A program made the translations under genes and the position numbers. The notes beneath the pieces were generated by a model, which searched no databases, had not been told where the DNA came from, and saw nothing but the letters and a program-made list of their open reading frames with translations. From Planctomycetaceae bacterium (GTDB lineage Bacteria; Planctomycetota; Planctomycetia; Pirellulales; Pirellulaceae): a DNA stretch of 64,000 nucleotides. The DNA is taken from assembly GCA_020638995.1 (NCBI GenBank), contig JACKHM010000001.1, positions 1,178,001 through 1,242,000 of the forward strand. The letters run 5' to 3'. Shown piece after piece: positions 10,301-18,427 of this stretch (positions are counted from its first letter, which is position 1; the number at the start of each line of letters is the position of its first letter).

Positions 10301-10773
10301 CTTGGGCCTTCGGTCCAAAGCATTGCGCCGAGTCGTACGGTTTGACCTCCCGAAACGTACGTCGCCGCGATACCCGTCATGGTCTTGCCCGGGCGAGCGA
10401 CCTCTTCGTGGCCGTCGGAACCATCGCCCCCAAGCACGCCGCGTACGTACGAGACAAGGTCCCGGTCACTTTCGTTGCCACCTGTCGACGCAAGGTTGTA
10501 TCGCGGTTGCGACACGAGTAACGTCATCAATGCGTCAACCAGTGTGGTCTTGCCGCTTCCGGTGGGGCCGATGATCGCCGTGCCGATGTTGTCGAAGTCG
10601 ACTTGGTGCAGTCCGCAGAACGGCCCCCAGTTGTAAACTTCCAAACGACTGAGACGAAAGGATGCCTCGTGTTTAGTTGCTTCCGTGTTTGCATGTTCCG
10701 AGGGCCCGCTCGCAACTTCAGGGTTACCCGTACTTTCTGGCCCATCCGCAAATAGAGTGTTTTGTACGCTCAC
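7396..10773 (-). CDS. jetC: Wadjet defence protein JetC (SMC-like ATPase)
   Basis: SMC/MukB-like ATPase of 1125 residues, the motor of the Wadjet plasmid-clearing complex. The Walker A motif GPTGSGKTT is at residues 69-77, the ABC signature SGSGGEKE around 1008-1015 and Walker B VILDEAF at 1043-1049. Between them lie long coiled-coil stretches rich in Glu, Lys, Arg and Leu, interrupted near residues 470-680 by a hinge-like globular part. This is the head-coil-hinge-coil-head plan of SMC proteins. Translation starts with GTG at 10773, whose G is also the last base of the jetB TAG stop, so the two genes are coupled. In known systems JetC dimerises and works with the kleisin JetA and the KITE-like JetB. 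Confidence 0.95.
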   Translation of the reverse strand: MSVQNTLFADGPESTGNPEVASGPSEHANTEATKHEASFRLSRLEVYNWGPFCGLHQVDFDNIGTAIIGPTGSGKTTLVDALMTLLVSQPRYNLASTGGNESDRDLVSYVRGVLGGDGSDGHEEVARPGKTMTGIAATYVSGGQTVRLGAMLWTEGPSNAAADLKRRWIFSTAADQTLDKWLRTRHEEGVRELMKMGRETAGLRIFESKKQYLAQTHNFFDVGDNAFTLLNRAAGLKQLNSIDEIFRELVLDDRSMFDRALEVAAEFDNLAAIHTELETARKQRDALMPIEVEEKTRQKLTRKTERLKVLQRIVPTWFAIQGCRLWQQHIEQLRTELAKSEADLRERKQAASACQLRVDQLRESYLGLGGGIVAQLEETIELQKRIVDERRRHANAYQQLAEMFQLSAALTIVAFNENRSELSGKRDQLSLSRKSKQTETLGAMSHVQSLQQQLDEIDTDLRKVKERPRSNIPPQFQEFRDELAKHLSLSEEDLPYLAELVEVKADQSAWRGAIERAIGSERLRVLVPEQHMRDSLHWVNHRDNRIHVRLQTAKPSQDVSRFFEDSFSHKLNFRDHPLQSTAKNLIAARDYRCVNSADELGRTEHGLTIEGMMSGRGGRFEKQDQKRLTDGWLTGFDNKAQLRALLDLHQETKAALQSRASVAANHQRQLNDLDREITAVDQLLSLDFATIDVPEAAAKLLQYEERLSELLDPDSDASKAKELFDAENAKLAALRESVTESQTEVGVIESKLGEGRSRLSEAEDRVGKGLDEEQLDLAAKNIQLPENIAAQRLDEQERKYVQLVNEHSNKHAARVAEQERRLIRCMEAAKRTDTGELADIGSELEDVPHYLDRLTTLRQESLPEKLKRFLDYLNLSSDQGVTQLLEGIQLQVDAIEDRIAELNQTLLKVNFREGRYLQLRPQRVQDERKRALDTALRTMRSAALKDDQGESHYKALRAMVEILRDAANNRRQVGSRALLDPRYRLNFFVVEVDRAMGSQSPPRTGSQSGSGGEKELMASHILTASLSYALCPAEATRPLHASVILDEAFSKSSPSAATRIIEALRVFELHPIFVTPNKEIGLLKRHTRKVICVQRIGRKSSVASIRWEELEQLAPSPDAPPTDRP

Positions 10774-11528
10774 TATGTTGGATCACCTTGCTCAGAGTCA
10801 GATTCACGATTTGGAAAGGCCATGGCGCGCATTGTCTGCAAGAGTGCCGACAACGACTCAGGATCAGCCAAGTGAGCGATCAGTGGTCGAATTGTGATCT
10901 CGTGATTCGCATCGACTTCCGAGACGATGCCGTAGCCCTTCAGTTGGTCCAACACCGTCATCAAGCGTGCTTCATTTCGCGAATCACTTCCGGAATCTTC
11001 AATATAAGTCAAATACTGAGGCAACAATTCATCGACGGACACCTTCGCCAATCGTCCTCCCACGCCCGTTTCCTGCTCATGCAAGACAAACACACCTCGA
11101 AGAATTGCAATCAACAACGACTGCTCCAGTGTCAATCGCTGCCTTCTTACCAACGGGTGCGACCACGGGTCACTGGTTCTGTGCGTTACACCAGACGCGG
11201 CCTGCAAGTCGTCGCGGACCTTCACCAAAGCGATCCCGCGATAGGTGTCCAACTTGATACACAGATCGAGCGGGTCAAGCGCGGCGTTGATTTGCCTTTC
11301 GTGAACAATTGTTTTGCGAAATAGGTCCGGTTTCTGCGACTCCTCTAAATAGCCCTGCCGCAGCAGTTCCTGGACAGCGCCACGCACTTCGGCAGGCTGA
11401 CGCATGGCGTCCGAAGATTGCGAAGCGTTGGCACGATTAATTGGCGAATGGTGTGAGGATTCGCCACGAGCAGAATCATTCGGCTGGTCGTTGGACGGTG
11501 CAGTCAAGTCGTCGAAACTGTTTGACAT
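10773..11528 (-). CDS. jetB: Wadjet defence protein JetB (DUF4194)
   Basis: Protein of 251 residues and the KITE-like (MukE-like) subunit of Wadjet, a winged-helix protein that binds the kleisin JetA and the ATPase JetC. The first 45 residues are polar and probably disordered. From about residue 48 the DUF4194 fold begins, with VQELLRQGYLEESQKPDLFRK, and includes GIALVKV and the R-Q-R-LTLEQSLLIAILR segment characteristic of the family. The C-terminal YGIVSEVD..HEITIRPLIAHL is a winged-helix wing. It sits three bases after jetA and overlaps jetC by one base. Assignment rests on both sequence and the perfectly conserved gene order. Confidence 0.92.
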   Translation of the reverse strand: MSNSFDDLTAPSNDQPNDSARGESSHHSPINRANASQSSDAMRQPAEVRGAVQELLRQGYLEESQKPDLFRKTIVHERQINAALDPLDLCIKLDTYRGIALVKVRDDLQAASGVTHRTSDPWSHPLVRRQRLTLEQSLLIAILRGVFVLHEQETGVGGRLAKVSVDELLPQYLTYIEDSGSDSRNEARLMTVLDQLKGYGIVSEVDANHEITIRPLIAHLADPESLSALLQTMRAMAFPNRESDSEQGDPT

Positions 11529-11531
11529 CGG

Positions 11532-13022
11532 CTACTCCAACTGGTCTGCTTTAAGCGTCTCGATTTGTCCGACCTCCAGCCGAACCATTGGCACAAAGAA
11601 TCTTGTTGCCGTGTTGTCTTCATCGACCAACTCAATTACTTCTTCATCCGATTGAATCGAAATGCCTGCTTCGCGAGCCATCGCCAGCCAGTAGCTGAGC
11701 GTTTCCAAGTCGTGTGTCGGAGGAAGCTCTCGCGCCAGTTCACCGATCGTCAGGGGCTTGCCTCCGGCCCGGAGTCGCTCGATTGTGTCATCGAACAGCC
11801 GATGGCGATCCAACGCTCGATAGGCTTGCCAAAACTCCTCGTCCATTTGCGTTGGGTCCGCCGTCGTGACGTGCAGATCCAGTTCAACATCGCCGTCACG
11901 ATCGAACTGCTTGACCAAGAAACGCTCGACGATCGGCAGGCTTGATGCTGCCACGGCTATCGGCGGCAAAGGGCTGGGCGCGCGCCGCACCTTTTGCGAC
12001 TGCCAGTCGACAGCCAGAGCAATCCGCATAATCTCTTGAACCAGTGCGCCGACTCGGAGGTGTTCATCGGCCAGTCCCGACTTCAGAAAGCCACGGACGT
12101 CACGCTCACTTTGCGCACGAGCTTGAATCACGCGCTGCGATTCCTCGATCAATCGTGATACCAGTCCTCGCAAATCGGCTTTTTGCTTGCGAGCGAGTGC
12201 TCGATCCGTGTGTTCGTTCTCCAAGATCGAACGCAACCGCGACTTCATCAACTCCAAATCCGCGGCTTGGACGAGCTGCTGATAGAATCCATCGAACACC
12301 TGGCCTTCGCCTGTTTCCAGCAGAGCGTCGTGTCCGTCGAGCAACTCATCGACAACTTCGCCACGATGGTGTTGTTGGCTGAGAATTCGTTCGCGCAGTT
12401 CTCGATCGGCTTGGCGAAAGGAATCTTCGACACGCCGAAAGTCCGCTCGCAGACTGACTGCTAATTGATAAACCTCGCGAATTCCTTCCTCGGCACGGTT
12501 GCCCGACAGCACCTCGAATTCTCCGCGACGCACGGCAGCAAGCTCCTCCTCGAGCTTCTCGATGCGCTGCTCCAGCATCTTCGCGCGCGACGATTGGTTG
12601 CTGCTCAGTTGCGCGTGCAAGTTCTCGATGGCCTGCTGCACTGTCGCGAGCCGTGACGCGGTCGACGTCATGGCTTGGTCTTGCAAAGACTCCAGGAAGA
12701 AGAAGCACCTTTGCAACGCGTCGGTGGCAAGCAGCTGTCCGTCTCGCTCGACGATTAGCTTTCGTTTGATCCATCCTCGCAACTCGCGCCGCGCCGCCAC
12801 CGCGTGGTCGTCACCCGTTTCGAACTGAGAATCCTCGGCATGACGCGTAAACACAGCAGCAAGATGTTCGACTGCCTCCTCGAATTCGATCCCACCAGGA
12901 TAGGCATCGATCAATGCCTTCAATGATGCCAGGATCAACGGCCCATTCGTCGACGCTAAAAGTAACCACGCCGGATGGTTTCGTCGGGAAGAGACCATTT
13001 GCTGTGTCAATTCATCTGCCAT
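11532..13022 (-). CDS. jetA: Wadjet defence protein JetA (DUF3375, kleisin)
   Basis: First gene of the Wadjet operon, 496 residues. DUF3375 proteins are the kleisin subunit that bridges the JetC heads. Family features visible are the N-terminal HPAWLLLASTNGPLILASL, the helical region GIEFEEAVEHLAAVFT, the coiled coil around residues 140-260 (QAIENLHAQL... EQRIEKLEEELAAVRRGE), the QVFDGFYQQL segment typical of the family, and a C-terminal winged-helix part (PLTIGELARELP). The start at 13022 is preceded by GGGG about seven bases upstream. A candidate -10 box lies at 13060-13065. Being first, it sets expression of all four jet genes. Confidence 0.94.
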   Translation of the reverse strand: MADELTQQMVSSRRNHPAWLLLASTNGPLILASLKALIDAYPGGIEFEEAVEHLAAVFTRHAEDSQFETGDDHAVAARRELRGWIKRKLIVERDGQLLATDALQRCFFFLESLQDQAMTSTASRLATVQQAIENLHAQLSSNQSSRAKMLEQRIEKLEEELAAVRRGEFEVLSGNRAEEGIREVYQLAVSLRADFRRVEDSFRQADRELRERILSQQHHRGEVVDELLDGHDALLETGEGQVFDGFYQQLVQAADLELMKSRLRSILENEHTDRALARKQKADLRGLVSRLIEESQRVIQARAQSERDVRGFLKSGLADEHLRVGALVQEIMRIALAVDWQSQKVRRAPSPLPPIAVAASSLPIVERFLVKQFDRDGDVELDLHVTTADPTQMDEEFWQAYRALDRHRLFDDTIERLRAGGKPLTIGELARELPPTHDLETLSYWLAMAREAGISIQSDEEVIELVDEDNTATRFFVPMVRLEVGQIETLKADQLE

Positions 13023-13438
13023 CTGTACCCCGCACTTGAATCCATCATGGGTCGAGGGAAGTATAACACGCGATCAGGTCTGCACGGTATACGGCGGCGG
13101 CGCGTCGCTCGGATTAGCGCAAGTGCTATTGAGTCAACTCTGACTGGATGAAGAACATCTCCTCGACGTTGGAGCCCAAGGACTGTTTTCCGTACCGTGT
13201 CCGTCGCCTTCGGCAGTGCCGAGCATAGTCCGTATGCTGATCTCTACGACACTCGATTCGATGTTTCCAAATGCATCGATACCTGTTGAATCCCGTCAGG
13301 TTCCACTGGGACTTAAACGATCGATCACCCAATCAGCGTGAAAAGAACCACCGTCACCAAGTAGCCTCGCATAAACCGACATCTTGAGTCTGCTGCCAGG
13401 CAAGCGCAGTTGGGACCAATGCCTTTGGTCGGTCTTGT
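13023..13438. other. Gap upstream of the Wadjet operon
   Basis: Holds the promoter region of jetA (minus strand) and lies downstream of the kinase gene, which is also on the minus strand. The candidate -10 box is listed separately. I see no gene, strong hairpin or repeat in the remainder. Confidence 0.45.
13060..13065 (-). promoter_or_regulatory. Candidate -10 box of jetABCD
   Basis: TATACT on the minus strand, 38 bases before the jetA start codon, differs from the sigma-70 consensus at one base. No convincing -35 hexamer is visible 16-18 bases further upstream, so this is tentative. Confidence 0.3.
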
Positions 13439-14905
13439 TTACTTCTGCGTGAGCAACTTCAATAGCATCGCGCGCAACTGGCGGACCTTAAGCGGCATCG
13501 GCAACAACTTGCGATGTTCTGCGGTCGCGGCTCGCGAGGCGAAGTCCTGGTGCTTCTCGGCGATGAACAGAACCGCAGGGATGTTTTTGGTGTCGTCCAT
13601 TTCACCAAACGAGTTAAATGCGTCCAGCGCTTCTTCGCCCATTTCGGTGGTGCAAAACACGACGCACTCTGCTGGCGGATCACCGCCAGCCTCGAAACGA
13701 CTGATCGCTCGTTGGGCATCCCCCACAACCAACACGCGATATCCACGTCGCTTCAGCAAATCTCGCAACGCGTCCTGCATCTCGATATTCGATTCGACGA
13801 TCATCACACTGTGCCCCTCACCCTCACGCTCTAGTAGCTTCTTACCACCTTCGCCTTCGACCGTGCCATCGCCTGTGTCACCTTGTTCCAGACGACGAGA
13901 CACGTTCTGCAAATCGGTCAGAAAATTGCCTGGCGTTGCGTAGCGTTTTTCCGGATCCAAATCCATTGCCTTGTTGACAACAGACACCAGCGACGGAGGG
14001 AGGTCGGGTTCGTGAACCGTGATAGGCTTGATCTCTCGGAACCGGGCAACACTCAATCGTTGCGAGCGATCGCGAGTTTCTGACATCGGCGGAATGCCGG
14101 TGAGAATCTGATAGAGCATGCAACCGGCAAAAAAAATGTCGCTCTGTTTGTCGTCTTTCTTAACTCCCGTCACGCGTTCGAGGCCGGCATAATCAATACT
14201 GCGAGCATTCGTTGACTTGTCGTCTCCTTTCTCCTTCTCAGAGGCTGCGAGAGCGGCAAGGCCGAAATCCACGAGTTTAGCGCGACCGGAACTGGTAAGT
14301 AACACATTCGAAAGCTTCAAGTCTCTGTGCGTGACACCTTTGCCAATTGCAAAGTCCAGACCTGCGGCCACGTCCGCAATCAGCTTCAACGACTCCATCG
14401 GCGTGAACTTCTTTCGCACCTTTAGGATCTCGCGCAAGTTGTCGCCTTCCACGAACTCCATCACCATGTATTTGCGATGACGTTCGGTACCGACCTCATA
14501 GACCGGAACGATATTCGGGTGCCGCAACTCCATGACCATTTTGCCTTCACGGAGGAATTGCTCCTGCTGCGAAATATCATTCAGAAAGCGATTTCTGAGC
14601 ACTTTAACGGCAGCCACTGCGCCCTTCTCGACGTGAACAGCGCGATAAACACGAGCAAAAGTCCCCGCTCCGACCAGATACAGGAGTTTGTATTTGCCGT
14701 AAAAGAAACCTTGCCGCTCTCCACGCATGATCCGCTCGATCTGAAGGTTCGTCAGCAGGCCTTTCCGCAACATCACCGAAGTGATAGCGTCAAGCGAAAC
14801 GTCGCGTGATCCTAGCTCACCCCAGACAGCCTCGATTTGCATGTTGTCGAGCAGGGCGAGGTCGAATACTCGCTGTGCGAACTTCTCGGCGCTCCAGTCG
14901 GACAT
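13439..14905 (-). CDS. Ser/Thr protein kinase fused to a degenerate receiver domain
   Basis: Protein of 488 residues. After an N-terminal helical domain (1-70), a Hanks-type kinase domain spans about 72-340: glycine loop VGAGTFARVYRA, catalytic Lys101, HRDLKLSN at 193-200 and DFG at 213-215, all intact, so it should be active. Residues 366-488 have the predicted fold of a CheY-like receiver but lack its active site: the acidic pair is E371-S372, the phosphorylated Asp is replaced by C418 (VVFCTTEMG), and the conserved Lys before Pro is M470 (MPLK). The module is therefore a pseudo-receiver, likely used for protein contacts and not phosphotransfer. No transmembrane segment is evident, so it is probably cytoplasmic. 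No substrate can be inferred from neighbours. Confidence 0.92.
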   Translation of the reverse strand: MSDWSAEKFAQRVFDLALLDNMQIEAVWGELGSRDVSLDAITSVMLRKGLLTNLQIERIMRGERQGFFYGKYKLLYLVGAGTFARVYRAVHVEKGAVAAVKVLRNRFLNDISQQEQFLREGKMVMELRHPNIVPVYEVGTERHRKYMVMEFVEGDNLREILKVRKKFTPMESLKLIADVAAGLDFAIGKGVTHRDLKLSNVLLTSSGRAKLVDFGLAALAASEKEKGDDKSTNARSIDYAGLERVTGVKKDDKQSDIFFAGCMLYQILTGIPPMSETRDRSQRLSVARFREIKPITVHEPDLPPSLVSVVNKAMDLDPEKRYATPGNFLTDLQNVSRRLEQGDTGDGTVEGEGGKKLLEREGEGHSVMIVESNIEMQDALRDLLKRRGYRVLVVGDAQRAISRFEAGGDPPAECVVFCTTEMGEEALDAFNSFGEMDDTKNIPAVLFIAEKHQDFASRAATAEHRKLLPMPLKVRQLRAMLLKLLTQK

Positions 14906-15026
14906 TAGCGAGTTTGCCTTCCTCTATTGCTTCCCTGATCAGATCACTTGTTCGAAGAGCGTATTATCGTATTCAACATTTACGGGAGTCGCAATCTAGC
15001 AGCTATCGATCGATCCGTTACACGAC

Positions 15027-15060
15027 AAAACTCCGACTCGTTCAAACGAGCCGGAGTCTT
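15027..15060 (-). terminator. Intrinsic terminator, minus strand
   Basis: Read on the minus strand, ACTCCG-g-CTCGT, a short loop, then ACGAG-t-CGGAGT form a stem of about eleven pairs with one mismatch, followed by TTTT. It lies just after the stop of the 99-residue coiled-coil gene and before the kinase gene, so it separates the two. Confidence 0.8.
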
Positions 15061-15094
15061 GCGGGAGGAAAAGGTTTACTTGTCGTAAGGTGAG

Positions 15095-15394
15095 TTATTC
15101 CTCACCACGATTGGTTTCTTCTTCCAACGCCTGGCGGGCATCATCGCGCTCGCGGCGAGTTGCTTCGAGGTCAAAGACCAAGTACTTCATGTCCAATCGC
15201 AATTGGGAGAGGGCATCTTGGACAAGGTTCAAGATGCGGCGACGACGCTTCGTGCTTTCCGTGACTCGGTTTAATACCGGTTCGAGATTCGTGCGATGCT
15301 CGCGCGGCAAAGCGGCGATCAACCTTGCCAATTCGACCAGGTCGGTCGGGAGTTCTTCGGTGTTGCTGTTGTTCATGTGTGGCGCTGTGCTCAT
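15095..15394 (-). CDS. Small coiled-coil protein, function unknown
   Basis: Protein of 99 residues. The ATG at 15394 is chosen because GGAGA lies nine bases upstream; the open frame extends further but that part looks non-coding. The sequence is almost entirely helical and charged: LPTDLVELARLIAALP, then STKRRRRILNLVQDALSQLRLDMKY and a C-terminal coiled coil (DLEATRRERDDARQALEE). Such small transcription-linked helical proteins are common in planctomycetes, but I do not recognise a named family. It is divergent from the secreted protein at 15689 and separated from the kinase by a terminator. Confidence 0.72.
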   Translation of the reverse strand: MSTAPHMNNSNTEELPTDLVELARLIAALPREHRTNLEPVLNRVTESTKRRRRILNLVQDALSQLRLDMKYLVFDLEATRRERDDARQALEEETNRGEE

Positions 15395-15490
15395 GATGAT
15401 GTCTCCGTGGTTGCGTTGTGCTGGCTTACTAAAGCAGCCCTCGTGCCAACGGCCGTAGCGAGCTGGCACACGAACACAACTCCCTCGAAA

Positions 15491-15502
15491 ATAACATGTT
15501 AT
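15491..15502. promoter_or_regulatory. Perfect 12-base palindrome, possible operator
   Basis: ATAACATGTTAT is a perfect inverted repeat in the divergent region between the coiled-coil gene (start 15394) and the secreted protein (start 15689). Its AT-rich symmetric form and position would suit a dimeric regulator, but no regulator can be linked to it. The surrounding gap, 15395-15688, otherwise shows no gene. Confidence 0.3.
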
Positions 15503-15688
15503 GAAAAATAACGCCAAAGGCCTGGAGTTTCGGACGTTGAAAGAACGCAACATGGTTGACCTAGCCTTGTGCCGCAAATGCTGATACAAGCAGGCCTTAC
15601 GTCAGTTCCTGGGACCTCGCATCCCTTGTAGTATCTCGTCAACAAATCTTGTCCCTCTACGTTGCCGTTCAACCACGGTGCTGCCGAA

Positions 15689-18322
15689 ATGAAGCATTCA
15701 TCGCGACTGCTGTCATTTGCCTGTGCGCTGACCTATGCGCTTTCGATTCAGTCAGCTTGGGCTGTACACGAGCGATTCGAGTCGGCGGAAGTATCGTGGC
15801 GACTTGCTGATTCCGACGGTTCAGCCCGTCTCGTAGCGCACCAACGCGACTTTACGGTTGCTCATTCTGGGCAGGGTTCCGAACATATTCGCATTTGGAG
15901 TGCTCAAGGGACTTATGCCTACCTGGCACACCCCGTAGCGCCGGCTCGAATTATCGGCGAGTTGGTTCCCAGCTTATGGGTTAAGGCCGATCAGCCGGGA
16001 TTGCGTTTGTTGTTGCGAGTTGTATTGCCTCGAGCGAAAGATCGTGAAGGCAAGACGTTGACGGTCTTATTGGACGGCGAGTTTTATACACAGGTGGGTG
16101 CCTGGCAGCGTCTGTATGTGCGCAATCTAAAGAAGACCTTGGAAGCCGAGGTGCGCATTCGTCGACTACAGCTTGGCCAAGTGGACGAACGCGAGGCGTA
16201 CATCGACCACGTCGTATTGAACGCGTACACAGGTCCAGGCACAACCGACATTTGGACTGACGACTTGGAATTACTCGGGTATGCATCATCACCCCGCGAG
16301 ACGACCGCGGTTGGGTTGATGGGCGACTCGCATTCGACAACCTCGGCTGGACAGGCGGTTGAAAGACGAATCCGTTCCGTAGAACTGCGGGGAACGGTTT
16401 TGCTTGTCGATAATCGACCTTTTTTCGCAAAGATCATCGAACACAACGGAGAACCATTTTCGTGGTTGAAAGGAGTTGGCTTCAACTCGGTTTTACTTCG
16501 CAGTCCACCCACATCGGCGCAGCTGGCCGAAGCCGAAGAGGCCGATCTATGGCTCGTCGCGCCGCCGACGATCAAAGAAGGTCTGCTCGATCCGGCGTCG
16601 CTGCATCATCGAGTAATCGCCTGGCGACTTGGTGTTGGAGCATCCGCTGCGGAAGCAGCAGCGATCACGAACCTCGCAGCGCAAGTGCGCCGCCAGGATC
16701 ACGAAGTTGCCCGCCCAATTGTCTGCGACATCGCCCGTGACACAACACGTTTTGCGGCTGTCGGCGACGTCTTTCTGATGGGCCGCCCGGTTATTGGGAC
16801 GAGCTTCGACTTGAAGCGTTACGGCGATTGGCTGTCGCAGGCGGCGCGACCCCTAACCGGTAAACCACTGTGGGGAACAGTGCAAACTGAGCCTTCTTCG
16901 CGACTGCTCGATCAGTTAGCCATCGTCAACGCGCGGTCCAACGAGTCGCTCTCGGCAACATCCGAGCTCCCAAAGTTGGGTGCGGACCCAGAGCAGATTC
17001 GGCTGCTTGCCTTTGAAACCATCGCGATGGGTGCGCGGGGAGTGTGCTTTCGATCTCGATCGCGGCTGGATCTCGACGATGACGTTGCCAAACTTCGCAC
17101 CGCTAGTTTACGAACGATCAATGCCGAGCTTACGCTGGTGGAACCTTGGGCCGCGGGAGGCGCATTCTCGGGAGAAGTCGACCTGCGCGACACGCAGTCC
17201 CGTGGTCGACTTTTGGAAACCGATCGTTCTCGTTTACTCGTAATCACTCGCCATGAATCGGGACAGCAATATGTCCCTCGGCCAAATCGTAAAGCGCCCA
17301 TTTCGCTGCTTTCGCACGCCGTGCCGATAACTGATCAGGCCTATTACTTAGGACCGGACGGGTTGCAGCCGTTGCTTCAATCCCTCGCGACCGGCCCGCG
17401 GCTCGTCATCCACGAACCCGAGTCCGTTTCGCTGGTGCTATTCACACAAGATCCGCTTGCGATCAATCGCTCGACCCGCGTGCTCTCGGAAAATCGCAAG
17501 CAGCTCGCAGAATTGCGCCAACAAATGGCGTCGATACAGATGCGTCAGACTCTGGACGTCGTCAGCAGAACAGGTCGTGTTGAGCCTGCCAAGACGTTGG
17601 TAGCACAAGCGCGAGCGCAACTTGAGCGAGCCGAACAACTGTTGCGGGCTGGCGATTATAAGAACTCGCTCGTTGCGACTCGGACTACGGAACAACTCGT
17701 TCGTCGTGTGCAGCGGGAAGCTTGGGAGGAAGCTGTATTGGCGTTCCCTTCCCCCGCGTCGAGCATCCTCTGTTCCAGTTTTGCCACGTTACCGCTACAT
17801 GCGAAAGCGACCAATCGTTTAGCCGCCGCAACCTGGGCGACGACCGGGCTCCCTGCCGGCGATTGCGAAAGTCTCGACGCGATGCTTCGCAGCGGATGGA
17901 GGCAGCACGCGCCGGAGAGCAGTGTCGAGTCGACGCTTGTCGAACTGTCGACGGCTGCGCCAGCAGGCGGCCGTTCGGCACTGCGGATGATTTCGCGGCA
18001 AACTTTCCAAAACTCCGGTTCAGCAAACGATTCGCCTTTGTCGATCACCAGCGCGCCGGTCGCCGTTGTGGCTGGCCAGTGCACTCGAATCCACGGATGG
18101 GTGAAAGTGCCACAGCAGATTGTTCACAGCGAAGATGCGTTGATGATCTATGACTCATTTTCCGGCGAGGAACTCGCAGTCCGAATCCAGCATACCGACG
18201 GATGGCGAGAATTCACTCTGTATCGCGTGGCCACACAGACCCGAGAGTTGACTCTGACCTTCGCGCTTACAGGTATTGGCGAAGCATGGCTCGACGAAAT
18301 CTCGGTTTCCGTCTTGAAGTAA
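15689..18322 (+). CDS. Large secreted protein with carbohydrate-binding-like ends
   Basis: Protein of 877 residues, starting at 15689 so that the signal peptide (LLSFACALTYALS, ending QSAWA) is N-terminal. Residues about 30-200 look like a beta-sandwich (HERFESAEVSWRL, YIDHVVLNAYTG, DIWTDDLELLGY) of the kind that binds carbohydrate. A central region (LLVDNRPFFAKIIEHNGEPFSWLKGVGFN, later LLAFETIAMGARGVCFRSRSRLD) resembles the TIM-barrel part of glycoside hydrolases, but I cannot point to catalytic acids. A coiled-coil segment follows near 610-690, and the last 150 residues form another sandwich with WLDEISVSVL. Likely periplasmic or surface and perhaps sugar-related; no enzyme class can be assigned. 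Confidence 0.8.
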   Translation: MKHSSRLLSFACALTYALSIQSAWAVHERFESAEVSWRLADSDGSARLVAHQRDFTVAHSGQGSEHIRIWSAQGTYAYLAHPVAPARIIGELVPSLWVKADQPGLRLLLRVVLPRAKDREGKTLTVLLDGEFYTQVGAWQRLYVRNLKKTLEAEVRIRRLQLGQVDEREAYIDHVVLNAYTGPGTTDIWTDDLELLGYASSPRETTAVGLMGDSHSTTSAGQAVERRIRSVELRGTVLLVDNRPFFAKIIEHNGEPFSWLKGVGFNSVLLRSPPTSAQLAEAEEADLWLVAPPTIKEGLLDPASLHHRVIAWRLGVGASAAEAAAITNLAAQVRRQDHEVARPIVCDIARDTTRFAAVGDVFLMGRPVIGTSFDLKRYGDWLSQAARPLTGKPLWGTVQTEPSSRLLDQLAIVNARSNESLSATSELPKLGADPEQIRLLAFETIAMGARGVCFRSRSRLDLDDDVAKLRTASLRTINAELTLVEPWAAGGAFSGEVDLRDTQSRGRLLETDRSRLLVITRHESGQQYVPRPNRKAPISLLSHAVPITDQAYYLGPDGLQPLLQSLATGPRLVIHEPESVSLVLFTQDPLAINRSTRVLSENRKQLAELRQQMASIQMRQTLDVVSRTGRVEPAKTLVAQARAQLERAEQLLRAGDYKNSLVATRTTEQLVRRVQREAWEEAVLAFPSPASSILCSSFATLPLHAKATNRLAAATWATTGLPAGDCESLDAMLRSGWRQHAPESSVESTLVELSTAAPAGGRSALRMISRQTFQNSGSANDSPLSITSAPVAVVAGQCTRIHGWVKVPQQIVHSEDALMIYDSFSGEELAVRIQHTDGWREFTLYRVATQTRELTLTFALTGIGEAWLDEISVSVLK

Positions 18323-18427
18323 GTTGCGATTGGTAGGCTGTTGTCGGGAAGATATCTGCGAATAGCATCGCAATTCGATACAATGACGCCGAATGCTCGC
18401 TTGAATCAGGTAGTTCGGTACGTTGTC

